From: Parus major
Lineage: Eukaryota; Chordata; Aves; Passeriformes; Paridae
Direction of reading: 5' to 3'
Assembly (NCBI RefSeq): GCF_001522545.3
Contig: NC_031783.1
Location: 7,403,433 to 7,467,432, forward strand
DNA length: 64,000 bases
Under the pieces are notes generated by a model. It had not been told where the DNA came from, did not search any database, and saw only the letters and a list, made by a program, of their open reading frames with translations. Each line of letters starts with the position of its first letter. The stretch's first letter is position 1. Of this stretch, positions 1 to 60,333 are shown in pieces. The position numbers were made by a program, and so were the translations under genes.

Positions 1-48540
<48,540 letters not shown>

Positions 48541-50001
48541 CTGTTGAGGCAGGAAAATATTCTGCTTTAAAGGGATAAAGGAAGGCAAATGTGGAGATGT
48601 TCCAGACAAGACACATTTGTCAAATCCTACTGCCATGCAGTAAGTCCAAAGCACCACAGGTCTCATGTCCTATCTCACATTTCCATGTGGATACTTAGTG
48701 CCTGTGCAATGGCACAGTCAGAACTGCACCAGGACCACCAGCTGAACACCTCCCTGCAGCCTCAGCTCTTACCCATCACAAAGTTCATTGATTTCAGACA
48801 ATTATAATATTTCCCATCACCCAAATGCTGTTGGGTGCATACTGAAATATCAGTGCAATAATGAAATAAACAGGAGAATGATTCCCAGGCTGTGTTCCAG
48901 CAAGGACAGAATTTAACTTTTCTTGCAAAGGACTATTTCCAATCACTTAATACCATTTCATTTGGAGAAGAATAAGATTAAGACAAGATCAAGAGAAAAA
49001 GCAGAAAACAAATGTTGTCAATATTGCTGGTGAAGGAGAAGTAATTTAGAGTTAGCCTCTCCCCGTGGGTCAGGCAGTAGGAGCTGGTCATTTATGAAGG
49101 GTAAATACTTCTCACGTGAGAGAGAAGAAATGAAACAAACCTGGAAATTGCCTCAGCTAAAAGATACTCTGAACCATGATGCTCAGACTGCTCAGGCTGG
49201 GGAAGATGCAGACACTGCATCTGTGTCGTGCAGTTGCACATGGATAAAGCAGCTGGGTGAATCTGCCCCACAGCTGAGAGCCAGGGGAGAGTTTAGGCTG
49301 CTTTGCACAGTGCTGAGACAGGAGACAGCTGCTCTCCTGCTCTGGCCACTGAAGTTTGGATGTGGCTGCAAGATCAGTGCTGATAGTGCTGGAGCTTTGC
49401 AAGTGTTCTGCTCTATCCCATGGGGGCACAGGTCTAAATAAAGGAAGGAGGACACAGAGGATTTGTGGTTTGCTCCAGGGCAGAAAGAGTGTGCTGCTTG
49501 GGAAACCTGCTGTGCAGTGGAGCAGAGAGGAGAGCTGGGAGGAGCTACAAAGAGCGTGTGCCCAAGAAAAACATCTCTAGGAGACAGAGGCTGTTTCATT
49601 TCCTTATTGAGAATGAATTTAATATTTGCAGCAATCAAACAAACATGAATCTGGAGGGAGCTTGGAGAACTGACTGCTAAAGATGTCAACCCATAAGCAG
49701 GACAATATTTGTAAGGACCAAGCCCTGTGGTACGTAGCCAAATGGACACCCTGTGCTCTGGGAGTATCAGAGCTTGCTTTCCAAATATTTGTCCTTGAAG
49801 CCTTCCCACAGATTAAGGTTTTTTTGCAAGGCCACACTCTCTGAGGGGTCTGAGAAGGAAACACGGATCATGCAGAAGGTGACATAAAGCTTAAAAACAA
49901 AACTAGGATTTTTAGAGGTGCCTAAGAAGGTTAGATGATATCCCACTGAAAGGCAGTGGAAATTTAGATGCCTCTTTAAACTCCTTCGACAATTGTCTTG
50001 T

Positions 50002-50003
<2 letters not shown>

Positions 50004-50032
<29 letters not shown>

Positions 50033-50040
50033 AGAAGAAG
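50004..50040. repeat. Poly-A run followed by (GAA)n
   Basis: Twenty-four A then GAA repeats, in MYH11 intron 1. No body of a retrotransposed copy is recognisable upstream of it, so it is treated as simple sequence. Confidence 0.85.
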
Positions 50041-53000
50041 CTAAGTGTGCTTGTTCTAGAGCCTTGCTTGGAAATCCCAAAGAGGAAAATTCTCCCAGAT
50101 AATCCATGAAGGTGCAATGTGTGAGGGAGACCTGAGCACTGGCCCCTGAGCAGCGTTCCCTGCTGTCGAGGCTCTGTGAGGGAGCATCTGTAGGATGTGG
50201 CCCTCTGCTCGCTCCCAGGAGATTCTTGGAAGAGAGCAAGAGGAAACTATTTGACCTCTGTGTGGATTAAGGCAGAAAATGCTCCCTTGCTGCCAAGAGG
50301 GCTGGTAGAGCGCACAGTTCCAATAATGGAGATGGTATTCTCTGCAGCTGAGCCCTCCAGCTGGCGGCTGGGGGGAAGCTGCTGCCCAGGGGAGCTGTGG
50401 AAACACTGCCCCATCCCCAGAGCTGCAGCTCCTGGGGCTCAGCGAGCAGCAGGAGCTGCCCTGGCCTCTCCCACTGCTGTGGCTACAGGCAAGGCACGTT
50501 CTGCAGCCCGCTGGCCCAGCAGTGCAGCAGTGGAGATGGGGATTTCAGCCCATCCTATGCCCAGAAGAGAGCTACGTGGCCGTGATGAAGCAGCAGAAAG
50601 TTTGGATAGTGCTGCCCGTGGCTAAATGCCAGGTGACAGCACTTTTATATCTATAGCAATTAGGTGCTGCTGTCAGAAACACCAAAAGTGGGACTGAAAT
50701 GCAGAGCTGAGCTTCCTGGGGACAAATCCTGCTATTCTGAGGCTGCCCAGAGAAGATGATGATGGAAATCAAGCTGCCAGATCATCCTGACCATCCGCCT
50801 CAAAAAGCCAACTGTAGCTAAAACTGTCGGCCTGTTACAAAACATGTCACAGTGGAACATCCCAGAGTTCTGCTGCCCAAGGACCAAGGAAAAGTTCCTT
50901 TCTTTGTTACAAGCTAAGACAAAACCATCTCCCACAGATTCTAGCATGAAACTGAGAGCTGGTCTGTCTGTATTTGACTATGTTCTCCTACTTTTTCCTG
51001 TATGTACATAGCAAGGTGCAGAAAGTTTGAAATTCAATCTTTTTCTAAGCAAGATCCATTTGGAAGGTATATAAGGTGGAATGAGCTGCAGAACTTGGAA
51101 ATACAGCTTCTTATTCCGTAGATCCAAACACTAGGACTAGTTTGAATAATTTGGTAAGAATAGATCCCCTACAAGAATTAGTGAATAGACAGTCTGAGCT
51201 GGATCCCAGAACTCCTCTGAAACACAATGAGAAGAAAACATGGATTTATGTGAAAAGAACTTTTCATGACTGAACCTCTGATGTCTAAGGATAACATTTT
51301 AGCAGCTTCTGAGTATCACTGCTGTAAGAAACGAAATGCACTTATGAAGTGTGGATTAATGGCTATTAATAATTGAATTAATTTATTAATGTGCACTATT
51401 CATTTTCATTATAAAGGAAGGTCTTCCATCTGAATAGAAGGGGTAGAATATAAGCTCCACAAACTCAACTAAATTTGTCCTAGTGAGGACTAATGAGCTG
51501 CTAATGAGATGCTGAAATTTTCTGATTAATAATTGGCACTATATCTTCTGTTCCATCTCTGATCAGGACTGCACTGCACTGGGCCAGTATGTGATTGGTA
51601 CTGGGGAAACAGGCCAAGGGGAAGGACTCCTTACTGCCTGCTGAGAACGTTCCCTGGGAAGGCAGAATTGACCCCCTAGTCAGTTCCTGGGTTTCACCCA
51701 TAGGACTGGCTGGGAGAAATGGAGAGCCCTATCCACGTGCCAGAGGTGGCAGGAGGTTCTCATCCATTTAGCACAGGTCATGAACAAGAGAATACACTTT
51801 ACAGACAGAGGTGTAAAGAATTCCCTGGGAATGGGAGAAGGAAAAGCAATCACAACAGTACTACTGATATGAAGTTGCTTGCCTTAGAATTGTGCCAGAT
51901 CACACCTAACCTGATCCATTTGTTGTACCTGTCTAGCCTGCAAACATCCATGGATACTTCCACAACTCACTCCATTCCTCTGTCTGCAGCCCCACTGTGG
52001 AGAGAGATATCTGGCTGATCTTCACTGTCTTTTCTCTTTTCATGTTAATGACAGAAGTTGAATGCTGTCTTTATAATAGTTTATCCTGAGTATATTATTT
52101 CAAGGATGAAATATAAATGTTCTCAGGAAGTCCACTTTAATTAAAAGGTTATTGGCCAAGCAGAATTGTCTCCTGACTCAGAGCTTGGAGAGACTGCTTT
52201 TCTCCTAAGGAAAAGATAAAGGACACTTCTCCCTTCCTCTGCAGGATGTGCATGTCAATATAAAGCCTTATCACATCTGTACAGGGAATAATTATTGCAA
52301 CAGAGGAACATATAAGCAATTATTTTCAGAAACCAAGTCCTGCTCTCTTGAGTAGTTTCTGATGGAAGAGTGAAGCAGTAACCTGCTCTTGACTCAAACT
52401 GCATTTCTTGGGCTACAGTAATTCTTGACTATGATCTTTCCAGTTTCCTTATCTTTTACCTTTCCCGTACTTAACTGAATCATCCAACTGAGCACTGCTT
52501 GGAAAAAAAGATAATCAAAAGATAATCTAGGGGTGAATCCTAACCTTGTGATCTTCATTTGGGAACTGGAATTCCCCAGCATTGACAGCTTTATCACAAG
52601 CACTATTACCAATTCCCCTTGGCCTTTCACCTCTTTTTGGCAATGCATTCTCCATATAGCTCAATCAGATTATCTGTAAGTGCCTCATTTTATAATAAAG
52701 TCTTCTCACCTTAGTTAATGTGAGTTACAACATACAAGTTACAACTGTGACTAAACATTTGATTAATTTTCTAATTTTCAAAGTCAACTGGCCCTAGTTA
52801 TTGCCAGCATTATAAACTGTAAAAATCAGAAAAGAAGGAAAAAAAAAAAGGGATAGATTCCCTTTATCTGGAAAATTCCAGCTATTTCAAATTCTTGTAG
52901 ATGTCATTCTGTTAACTAAATCAAATTCTGTATATTGATGGTAATTCACAAATAATCCATAATTTAACTGTATTTTGCACAAGTTGGAAAGCTGTCTCTA

Positions 53001-53108
53001 GCTTTTGGTTTCTCCTAAAATTAACATACTTAAAAGCCATCAGATTTGCAACTACTAAGTCTCTGTGATTTCCAGAGCATTGGGATCTCTGCATACATCC
53101 CCACGCTG

Positions 53109-53118
53109 CCTTTTATGG
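53109..53118. promoter_or_regulatory. CArG box CCTTTTATGG in MYH11 intron 1
   Basis: A perfect CC(A/T)6GG serum response factor site about 1.4 kb downstream of the inferred start site. Rat MYH11 has a functional intronic CArG at a comparable distance (about +1.6 kb, from memory). A window this size should hold four or five such motifs by chance, so position rather than presence is the support. Confidence 0.55.
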
Positions 53119-53592
53119 AGATGTTCTGCTCAATACCCGCTGTTCCGCAAAAATGTAATGATAACAAATTCAAAACAAATACCTTTTAGGGACTAGTGTG
53201 TCAATTGCAAATGAGATAATAAAATTCATTGTTTACATCCAAGCGAGCAGGGCCAGCACAGAATCGGGCACTGAACTGAAGTGACAATCAGAGCTTTGCT
53301 CTCAGGGGGTTCATCACTTCAGCCCCCGCCTGAGGGTGGGGGAGCTTGGGGGGTTCAGCAAGTCAGCCCACCCCGACAATCCTGCAGAAAACTGCCTGGC
53401 AGGGCAAAGCTGGGACTGAAGGACAAGGTGGGCTTGTTTTTCAACAAGTGTATTTTAGAAAAGGTTTTACTAATTATGTATGTAATAGATAACAACAAGC
53501 CTTCTGATTTCTCTTATACTGAAAATATCTCATGATGCTTCTTAATTATGCAAGCATATATGCCTTTCACATAAATGTCAACATTTTTATAG

Positions 53593-53631
53593 GTGTGCAT
53601 GCACACAGACACAGACATACACACACATACA
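53593..53631. repeat. CA-rich simple repeat
   Basis: Interrupted CACA/CAGA/CATA units in intron 1. Confidence 0.75.
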
Positions 53632-54449
53632 GGTTCAAGAAGCCCGTGAACCACTGGGATGGTGCTGAAGCTGCTTTCTGCACTGCCATCTACTGTCGTC
53701 TTAATTTACTTACGGGATTTTCTTAGAAGTTTGTTGCTTTATTTTCCATTTTTTTAAAAGGCATGCCACCTTTGAAATTACTGTAGTTCAGTAAATTGTC
53801 AGATTAGTTTTGCTTCAGATTTGTTCCCCACATACTAAAAGCATATATATGTAATGGTGGGACATTTATCTCAAAGGTCAAAGTGATTCCATTCCTTCTT
53901 CTAATTTTAAAGCATTTTTCCTGTTCAAAGAACAAGTTACTGATGAACTGATTATTTTATTCGGTTGCACTTTCTTTCAGCAGTCCTTTATTAGGACTGA
54001 GAGGTTAGGAACACTTACAGAAGATGAGCAGCTCAGGTTTTTCATTCCCAAATGCACGAGTGGTGGTTGCCTGCAGCAGGTTCCTGTGACCACCTGCACT
54101 GCCCTGCACCTTGCGGCAGTGCTGCTGCAGGCTGAGCCCGGCTCCTTCCCTGCAGCCGGTGCCTTTCAGGCTCGACCCAGCAATGGCAGTGTCAGCAGTG
54201 ACTAGAGGCAGGCTACAACACCTTTGCCCCTTTCAGGCATGCACAGTCTCTATGCATTTCAAGCAGAACCCACCCAGTGACACAGAAACCAGGATAAATC
54301 GCCTGAGCACGTCCGGTAGGTCTGTTCCCCTTCCCAGATTAATGCTCTGAAAGCGTTTGCAGAGCAGAGTTCCCATGGCAGAGTCCCCATCCCAAAGTGT
54401 GAGAGCCCCCAGCCAGTCCCCAGCAGGGAGCTGGCCCTGTGGTACTTAC

Positions 54450-54510
54450 AGGTGTCCAACTGGGCGAGCAGAGTGAGTTGGAGATACAGCCACCAGCCGG
54501 GACAGCCCAA
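54450..54510 (-). other. MYH11: MYH11 exon 1, non-coding 5' UTR
   Basis: A strong donor (CT, then GTAAGTACC) has its last exon base at 54450. A TATA box sits about 30 bases upstream of 54510. The sequence between them has no start codon in a useful frame. The next exon on this strand has a good acceptor just before a 17-base leader and the ATG, so this is the expected short untranslated first exon of MYH11. The 5' end is inferred from TATA spacing and may be off by several bases. Confidence 0.75.
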
Positions 54511-54534
54511 GTCCTTGCTGCCTCTGCAGCCTCC

Positions 54535-54542
54535 CTATATAG
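54535..54542 (-). promoter_or_regulatory. MYH11: TATA box of the MYH11 promoter
   Basis: CTATATAG is palindromic, but the donor of exon 1 lies downstream only on the minus strand, which sets the orientation. A CCCTCCCC-type GC stretch lies just upstream (about 54559-54572). A TATA-driven, tissue-restricted promoter fits a smooth-muscle gene. It is an inference from position; no transcript data are available here. Confidence 0.7.
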
Positions 54543-54691
54543 AGGAGGAGAATCTTGTCAGTGGGGAGGGGCCCTGGAAACCACGTCCTGCTGGAAAATC
54601 CTTTTGGTACCTGGCTTAAAAAACACAGTCTGAGCCAAGGACCTTGTTCCCAGCAGGGCCTAACCCTGGGCTGTGGCCCCTGCCCTGAGCC

Positions 54692-54701
54692 ACTTTTTAG
54701 G
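54692..54701. promoter_or_regulatory. CArG-like ACTTTTTAGG in the MYH11 proximal promoter
   Basis: One mismatch from consensus, about 185 bases upstream of the inferred start. The flanks are GC-rich, in the compact promoter. Confidence 0.3.
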
Positions 54702-55470
54702 GACGCAGGCTGATTCCTGGCTTTCAGAAAGATGTAAGAAGGGGGTGTCCCTAAATCACAAGTTCAGGGTTTCACTCTTTTTCCCTGATGTTTGACAAAG
54801 CAAATGGACCTTTAACTCCTTCCTGCCTTGACAGTATCCCTGGCCCTCATGGCCCTGTGCCTGGAAGGACAAAGGACAGGTCATGGGCCCGTGTGGCACA
54901 GGATGTTTCCTACCCACTGTATTTTTCCACAGTGCATTTTGTTGGAGCTAAGTCCCTGAGTTCAGGGGTTGCTTGGGCAAAGAGGGTTATTCCTAACATA
55001 GCAGGACTGTGTGGGTGGAGGTAGCTCTGGGTCTCCCTGTGTTTATGTGACATTTGGAGCCTGTGGCTGGTTTAAGCCTCCTTTGCCCCTGGGGAGTGAG
55101 AGAGTTGTTTGCCACCTTCCCAGCAGATTTGCCAAAGTTTCTTTTGCGATCCAGTGTGCAGCTCAGTTCTTGAGAAAGGGCTGTCAATACTTGCTCGTGT
55201 ATAAGAAATACCTCCCTGTGTCTGTAAATGCAGAAGAGCAGTGATGAGCTGGGGGACACAGTCCCCGGGATGCACGGACAGAGCAGGGAGCAGGCACCGT
55301 GTGCTGGCAGCGAGAGGAGGACAGGGTGCTGGGAGCCAGAGCTGCAGGGGTTAGGGAGTGATCTGGTCCTCATCAAACCTGCCTCACACCCCCCAAACCT
55401 TCAGTCCCCAGCTGTCCCTCCTCCCTCCTGAGAAACAGCCTTGTGCTGTAGGACCTGTGGATGGAGATAT

Positions 55471-55567
55471 CCCAAAAAGGGAAAGCTAGGATCCTCTAGG
55501 AATTCCCATCAACGTGCCAAATACAAAATACTGAAACAACCCCCTCTCGGCAACAGACTAAATATGG
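55471..55567. promoter_or_regulatory. Two CArG-like elements about 1 kb upstream of MYH11
   Basis: CCCAAAAAGG (55471-55480) and CTAAATATGG (55558-55567) each differ from CC(A/T)6GG at one base. They lie about -0.96 and -1.05 kb from the start site. Rat MYH11 has two functional CArG boxes near -1.1 and -1.2 kb, so the placement is suggestive. Binding is unproven. Confidence 0.35.
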
Positions 55568-58500
55568 TGTATACCCAAAGGATCAGAGCACAGGCCTGAG
55601 TGAAATTATTTCTCTTGACATCAACAGTTCTGTCTTCTCTGGAAAATAAACCCTCCTGGGGAAGATGGATGGGATTTATATTGGTCTCATCATCCTAAAA
55701 AAATACTTATGAGGGGAGGCTAGGCTGAAAACCTCTGCTGTCATTGGGTTGGGAACTTGCAGGTGTGATAGACCGTAGCCCTTTCTTCTAGTTCTGGCCA
55801 GTGGTGAAAAAATTTGGACAAAGAGGAGAGAGAGAAAGAGCCCTGAGGTTTCTGCTCTGCAACATTTCAGAAATATCAGATGCAGGGTCAAGTTTGGGCC
55901 TCAGCTGGAGAAGAGCAGATTTGCCAGGGCAGTGACACAGTCCCAGAGGTCACAGACTGTCCTGCAGAGGGAGGGTTGGGGTCTGCAGTGTTGTGGGGCT
56001 GCCACGGAGCCGTGCAGAGCCTCCCAGGACCCAGCAGCGCCTTATCAGACCTGTGCATGTGGGACTTTGTTGGAGCAAAGCCAGGCAAATGATCACCACG
56101 AGATAAATCCAAGAAACTTGTCCTTGTTAGCAGAAAGTTCCTCACAGGGCAGGGTAATTCACCCTATTTTACTTTTTTCCCCCTGCAGTTTCTTGATTGC
56201 AGACTTGGCTTTTAATTAGAAACACGATGAAATGCAAGGGAATCCTCTGAGAAGTATGATCATTTTAACATTCATCAAAGTTATCCTAAGAAGTTCCTTT
56301 TAAACACATGCAGCTGTTTCACAAAACCAGACACATTATAATAGTAGCTTAAAAAGGAGTGGAAATTATTCTGGCTGGTCTGCAAACCACTGCACACGCA
56401 GGCTTGCTGCCTGAGGAGGGAGTTTAACAGCAGCAGTGCTGGAGGGTGATATATGATGTGACATTAAACGGAGCTGGAAAGTCCAAAAAAATATTACTGC
56501 TGGGACTGAAAGAGTTGCACTCTCAAGCCATGTGGGGTAGGAACTGATAAATGTAAGCATGGCTTCCAACCTTCACTTAAAAGCTAATGTAAGAATATAC
56601 TAATCCGATAGCCTGGTTGGGGGTTCCTGAAAGTTGTGGTGTTTGTTTTAAATCAAAGTCGCCTCAAAATGAAAGCTGTGGATTCCCAGTGGATGATGAG
56701 TTTGTGACAAAAAAATAAGTTTTGTTTAAACCTCCTTGATTTGTTTATTTATTTGTTTTAATTACTTTTCTAGGGAAAAAAAAAAAAAGTATTGAGCAGC
56801 CTACCCTTAAATATATCCTTACTGAATATGCACTGTAAATATTGCCCTTGGGGAAAAGAAAGAGCACCCAAGAATCAAAGAAGTGAACTCTTAGCTGCCT
56901 TACCATGGTGTAACCTGAACACAAGAGAGGGGAAAAAAAGAAAAGCACAGATGGTGGTGTTAGTTTGTTAAATAGAGAATCAGGTAAGCAATTTTTGTTT
57001 CATTTAAAAATGTTTTTGCTTGAGTTTCACCAACCATGTTTCTCTTAGATGACAAATGTAATTAGAACAGGTAATTGTACAGGTGGATTACCGCCTGTGT
57101 CAAGCTGTGCCCTTGCAACAGGAGGGACAGTCTGTGTCCAAGCCAGGACAATCAGTCTTGAGGACAGTCTGATGAGGGAAAACACCAACAACTTGATGTT
57201 TGTGCTAAACACTTGCTGCAGGTGGTCAGGGGAAGTCTGTGAAAGTGCACAGAGCAGGTCTGAATCAGCTGCTGCTGAAAGGGTGTCTTTGCAAGTGTGA
57301 ACAAACCTCTTGGGGTTTCTTTTCCTCAAGGTGATTACCCAAGGATAATCACTCCTCCGGAAAACTGATCCAGTGACACCGAGATTGGGTGCCTGACGCG
57401 AGGGCGCTCAGGAAGGAGAACGTAACCGACTCCTCAGAGGGAGCTGATAAAGCTTAAAAAAATCTGCCCTGTGCAGGACAGAAACTAAAACCTCTGGAAC
57501 AGCCCAGCTGCCCTGCAGTCTACAGACACAGTTTGCTCTCATTCGAGGGGAGAGCAAAAATTTGGTCTTAAAGAATTTTTTATTTTTAAAACTTCTTCCA
57601 AAGTGCTTTCCAGATCTGATATCCACACCAGACTTCACTGGCTCCTTGTCACCTTCACTTGTGATAATGTGCTTGGACAACAAACAGCCTCTTTTAATGG
57701 AATTCCCTGCATAATGCTCTTGGTTAATGTTCAATCTCCAACAAAATTCACAAATGCATTTTGCTATTTAAGACCCTAAACTTCTATATGCTTGGTTTTT
57801 TTGGTTTTTTTTTCTGTTGTCAGTAGAAAGAATAAGAACAGTTAATACAAAATATCCCAGGCTTTAATTATGCAACTTCTGAAGTTAAGAAAGTAATTTT
57901 TGTGTATGTTCACCTAGGTGGCAATTTCTTTTAAAACCTGAAGCCGTGACTCAAGGACTGTGAAATATTTTGATCTAGATATTGATCTCACCCTAAAATT
58001 TTAATGAATGCTAAGTGCATCCATGTGGGAAAGATTTTACAGTTCCCATTCACCCACTAGGCAGTCTGACATTAAGAGGACTTGCTGTATGTCAGCATCT
58101 TAAAAGACACTCTCATATTTCATGTACTGTCAAGATAAATGCTAGATGATTAATAATATTAGGCCGGTATATTTTCATAGACATATTTCAAAGCTTTGCT
58201 ATAAATAAACATCACTGGAAATACACTTTAATTTGCCTTTAGTTTGCTTGTACAATGACTGTACTTTGAAACAAGAGATTGTTTCTAACCCTCAGACGTG
58301 GGCTCTGAGGGTATTGGAGAATTAGATGAAATGCAAGTTGCACCAGAGCAAACAGGCCAAATTCCACCCACCATCCCAACACAGTGTCTGTACAATGCAT
58401 GAATCCCCAGAGAAAATAGTGCAAAGATTGTGTTTTCTAAAATGCATTTTGTCTCTGATTTCAAACATGCACCTTCACCTCAAAGCCCAGTGAAGGATGT

Positions 58501-59910
58501 CCTTGTCGCAGCCTCTGCCCTCCTGACTGTGGAGAGAGGAACCTGCTGAGCTGTGTGCTTGGGAAAGAGCAGCTACCAAACATCCCTTTGCCTCCTTCAG
58601 CCTGGGCAAAAGTTGTATTTAATTTCTACCACTAAAAAATTCATTTCCCAGGGAGCTCCATGGCACCTGGGCAGCATCTGAATGATCTATGGTGGGAAGA
58701 CAGAAAGCAGAAGCAGTGGCTTTGGTTACACTGAAACATTTGCATCACAGAGAAGGTTTGAGCTTTTGTGCTTCCAGAGCCTTTTTCTTTACCCTTGAAA
58801 AGACAATTCAAAATCCAAGCATACATAAAAATTTGATCCACTGCTTCATGGGAAAACATTGGTCTAGCACTGAACTTCTAGAAAATCAAATTAAAAATTC
58901 AGGGATGGCTCTTCAGCGCAGCATCTGAAGGTGATGGAGTGAGCACAGAGCAAACACTGAGGGCACACACATTCCTTCTCTTGATTCAGTGGTCAGCTGC
59001 CATTGCTGCAGAGGACTTACAGATGGATTTGATTGAGGTTTATTTGCAAACACACGTCCTCCCCTCCTGGCAGCAGTCCTGAGACACAAATCAGCCAGCA
59101 GGGAGGTGCCAGCACTGCCAGTCACACAGAGGAGATGAGCTCACTGCCAAGGCTTCAAATGGATAAATGCAGCCTCTCTGCAATTCCACATTTGAGTACA
59201 GGCTCCTTGGAGAAATAAAAGTATCCCTGCAATGCTAACTGGGTCAAATCAAGATAAAGGCAAAATTTAACAGCGTGTGCAATTTGGGGTCCTTTCAACT
59301 TCACAAAATGAAGGTTCTCTTCCTCTCTCCCCCTCCACTGTACATTTATCTAACAGTAAAGATTTTTAAGGACCTGAGTCTAGAGAATTATTTATACAAA
59401 ACTCCTCTCAGTACACTGGATATATTTAACATTTATGCATTTTGTTAAAATGAGAAGAGAAAAAATAGATGTTGTTTTTATGTATCCCTGTAAGTTTGGC
59501 TTTTAAAATAAATTGCCATTTCAAAACATGTAGATACCTCAGCTAAAAAAGAGTTCTGGGAATCAGTATCTACTATCAACTTTATTTTTAGCTTTGCCTT
59601 TGAGTTTCATGTTGTTTGGGAAAAAACCCCAGAAGTTCCTTCTCCTCCCAATATACCCAGTGTTACACCGTACAATTTATAGCAACTCCAGATGGAAAAA
59701 ACTTCCTCTCGTTTGCTTGCTGGCATGAAGATAAATATAGTCCCCATTTCCGGAGAATTAAAAACAACTATCCCTCTAAATGACAGCAATTTTCTATTAG
59801 AATTTCTTTTCCCTCACTTATCTGAAAGTTTCAGCTTCTTTTTACAAAGAATGATTAAAATGTTTAGTTTGAACACTCTCAAAATACCATGCAGAATAAA
59901 ATTGAAAAAT

Positions 59911-59916
59911 TTTATT
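59911..59916 (-). promoter_or_regulatory. CEP20: Candidate poly(A) signal AATAAA of CEP20 (distal)
   Basis: AATAAA on the minus strand about 340 bases after the stop. Confidence 0.45.
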
Positions 59917-60172
59917 CAGAAACACAGGTAAAACACACAAGGATGTAAGTGCAGAAATTATAAGTTATTATATAAAAATGTATTGGATAAACACAGTATA
60001 TTCATGTGCAATTCTGAACACAGGATTCATGAATTTGAGTCCCTATACAGTTTTTCTTCTATCAGCACTGGGGAAAGAGAGCTTTGCTAACATTTTTTAA
60101 AATTGACAGTAAGTATGACCTTGTCACACTGTCTCATGAGTAGATGTTACAAGCTAAAATAGTCCCACTGGA

Positions 60173-60178
60173 TTTATT
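60173..60178 (-). promoter_or_regulatory. CEP20: Candidate poly(A) signal AATAAA of CEP20 (proximal)
   Basis: AATAAA on the minus strand about 80 bases after the stop. Which signal is used cannot be told from DNA. Confidence 0.4.
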
Positions 60179-60256
60179 AGAGAAATTTATGCAATGAAGA
60201 ATGTCCTAAATTAAATCTGACAGACCTTGAAATGAGAAATTAGAAAATGAAAGGTA

Positions 60257-60333
60257 TCATCTCTTTATACTTTGTAAAATAAGAGGCTCTTCGATGCTCG
60301 TGCCAGACATCCTTCCTGGTTCTGGAATTCTGT
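60257..60333 (-). CDS. CEP20: CEP20 exon 5, C-terminus and stop
   Basis: The acceptor ATTTTCAG is followed by (D)RIPEPGRMSGTSIEEPLILQ then SIKR and TGA. Joined to exon 4, the last 37 residues have exactly the human length and align with STNIEDLHVSQAVNR at the end. Identity is low, so support comes from phase, length, splice sites and position. Confidence 0.85.

Larger units (their letters stand above)
48541..54449. other. MYH11 intron 1 (5.9 kb)
   Basis: The first intron, separating the untranslated exon from the start codon. It contains a perfect CArG box at 53109-53118, a poly-A/GAA run at 50004-50040, a CA-rich run at 53593-53631 and a GC-richer patch at 50110-50600. In rat MYH11 the first intron carries a CArG element needed for smooth-muscle expression. 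No coding sequence was recognised. Confidence 0.55.
54543..59889. other. Region between MYH11 promoter and CEP20 3' end
   Basis: About 5.3 kb with no supported gene. It contains the MYH11 5' flank with CArG-like elements at 54692, 55471 and 55558 and GC-richer sequence to about 56.1 kb, then AT-rich sequence. A poly-A run lies near 56775. Smooth-muscle enhancers may sit here, but none can be demonstrated. Confidence 0.6.
59890..60256 (-). other. CEP20: CEP20 3' UTR
   Basis: Sequence after the TGA. The end is set by the second of two AATAAA signals; an earlier one would give a UTR of only about 100 bases. Confidence 0.5.

Noticed and set aside
49192..49809. 205-codon minus-strand open frame in intron 1
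   Set aside because: No recognisable domain; flanks do not join in phase to MYH11 exons.
50004..50040. Poly-A tail of a processed pseudogene
   Set aside because: No gene-like body or target duplication could be seen next to it; better explained as simple repeat.
50197..50625. 142-codon plus-strand open frame in a GC-richer patch of intron 1
   Set aside because: GC content alone lengthens open frames; no promoter, homology or splice support.
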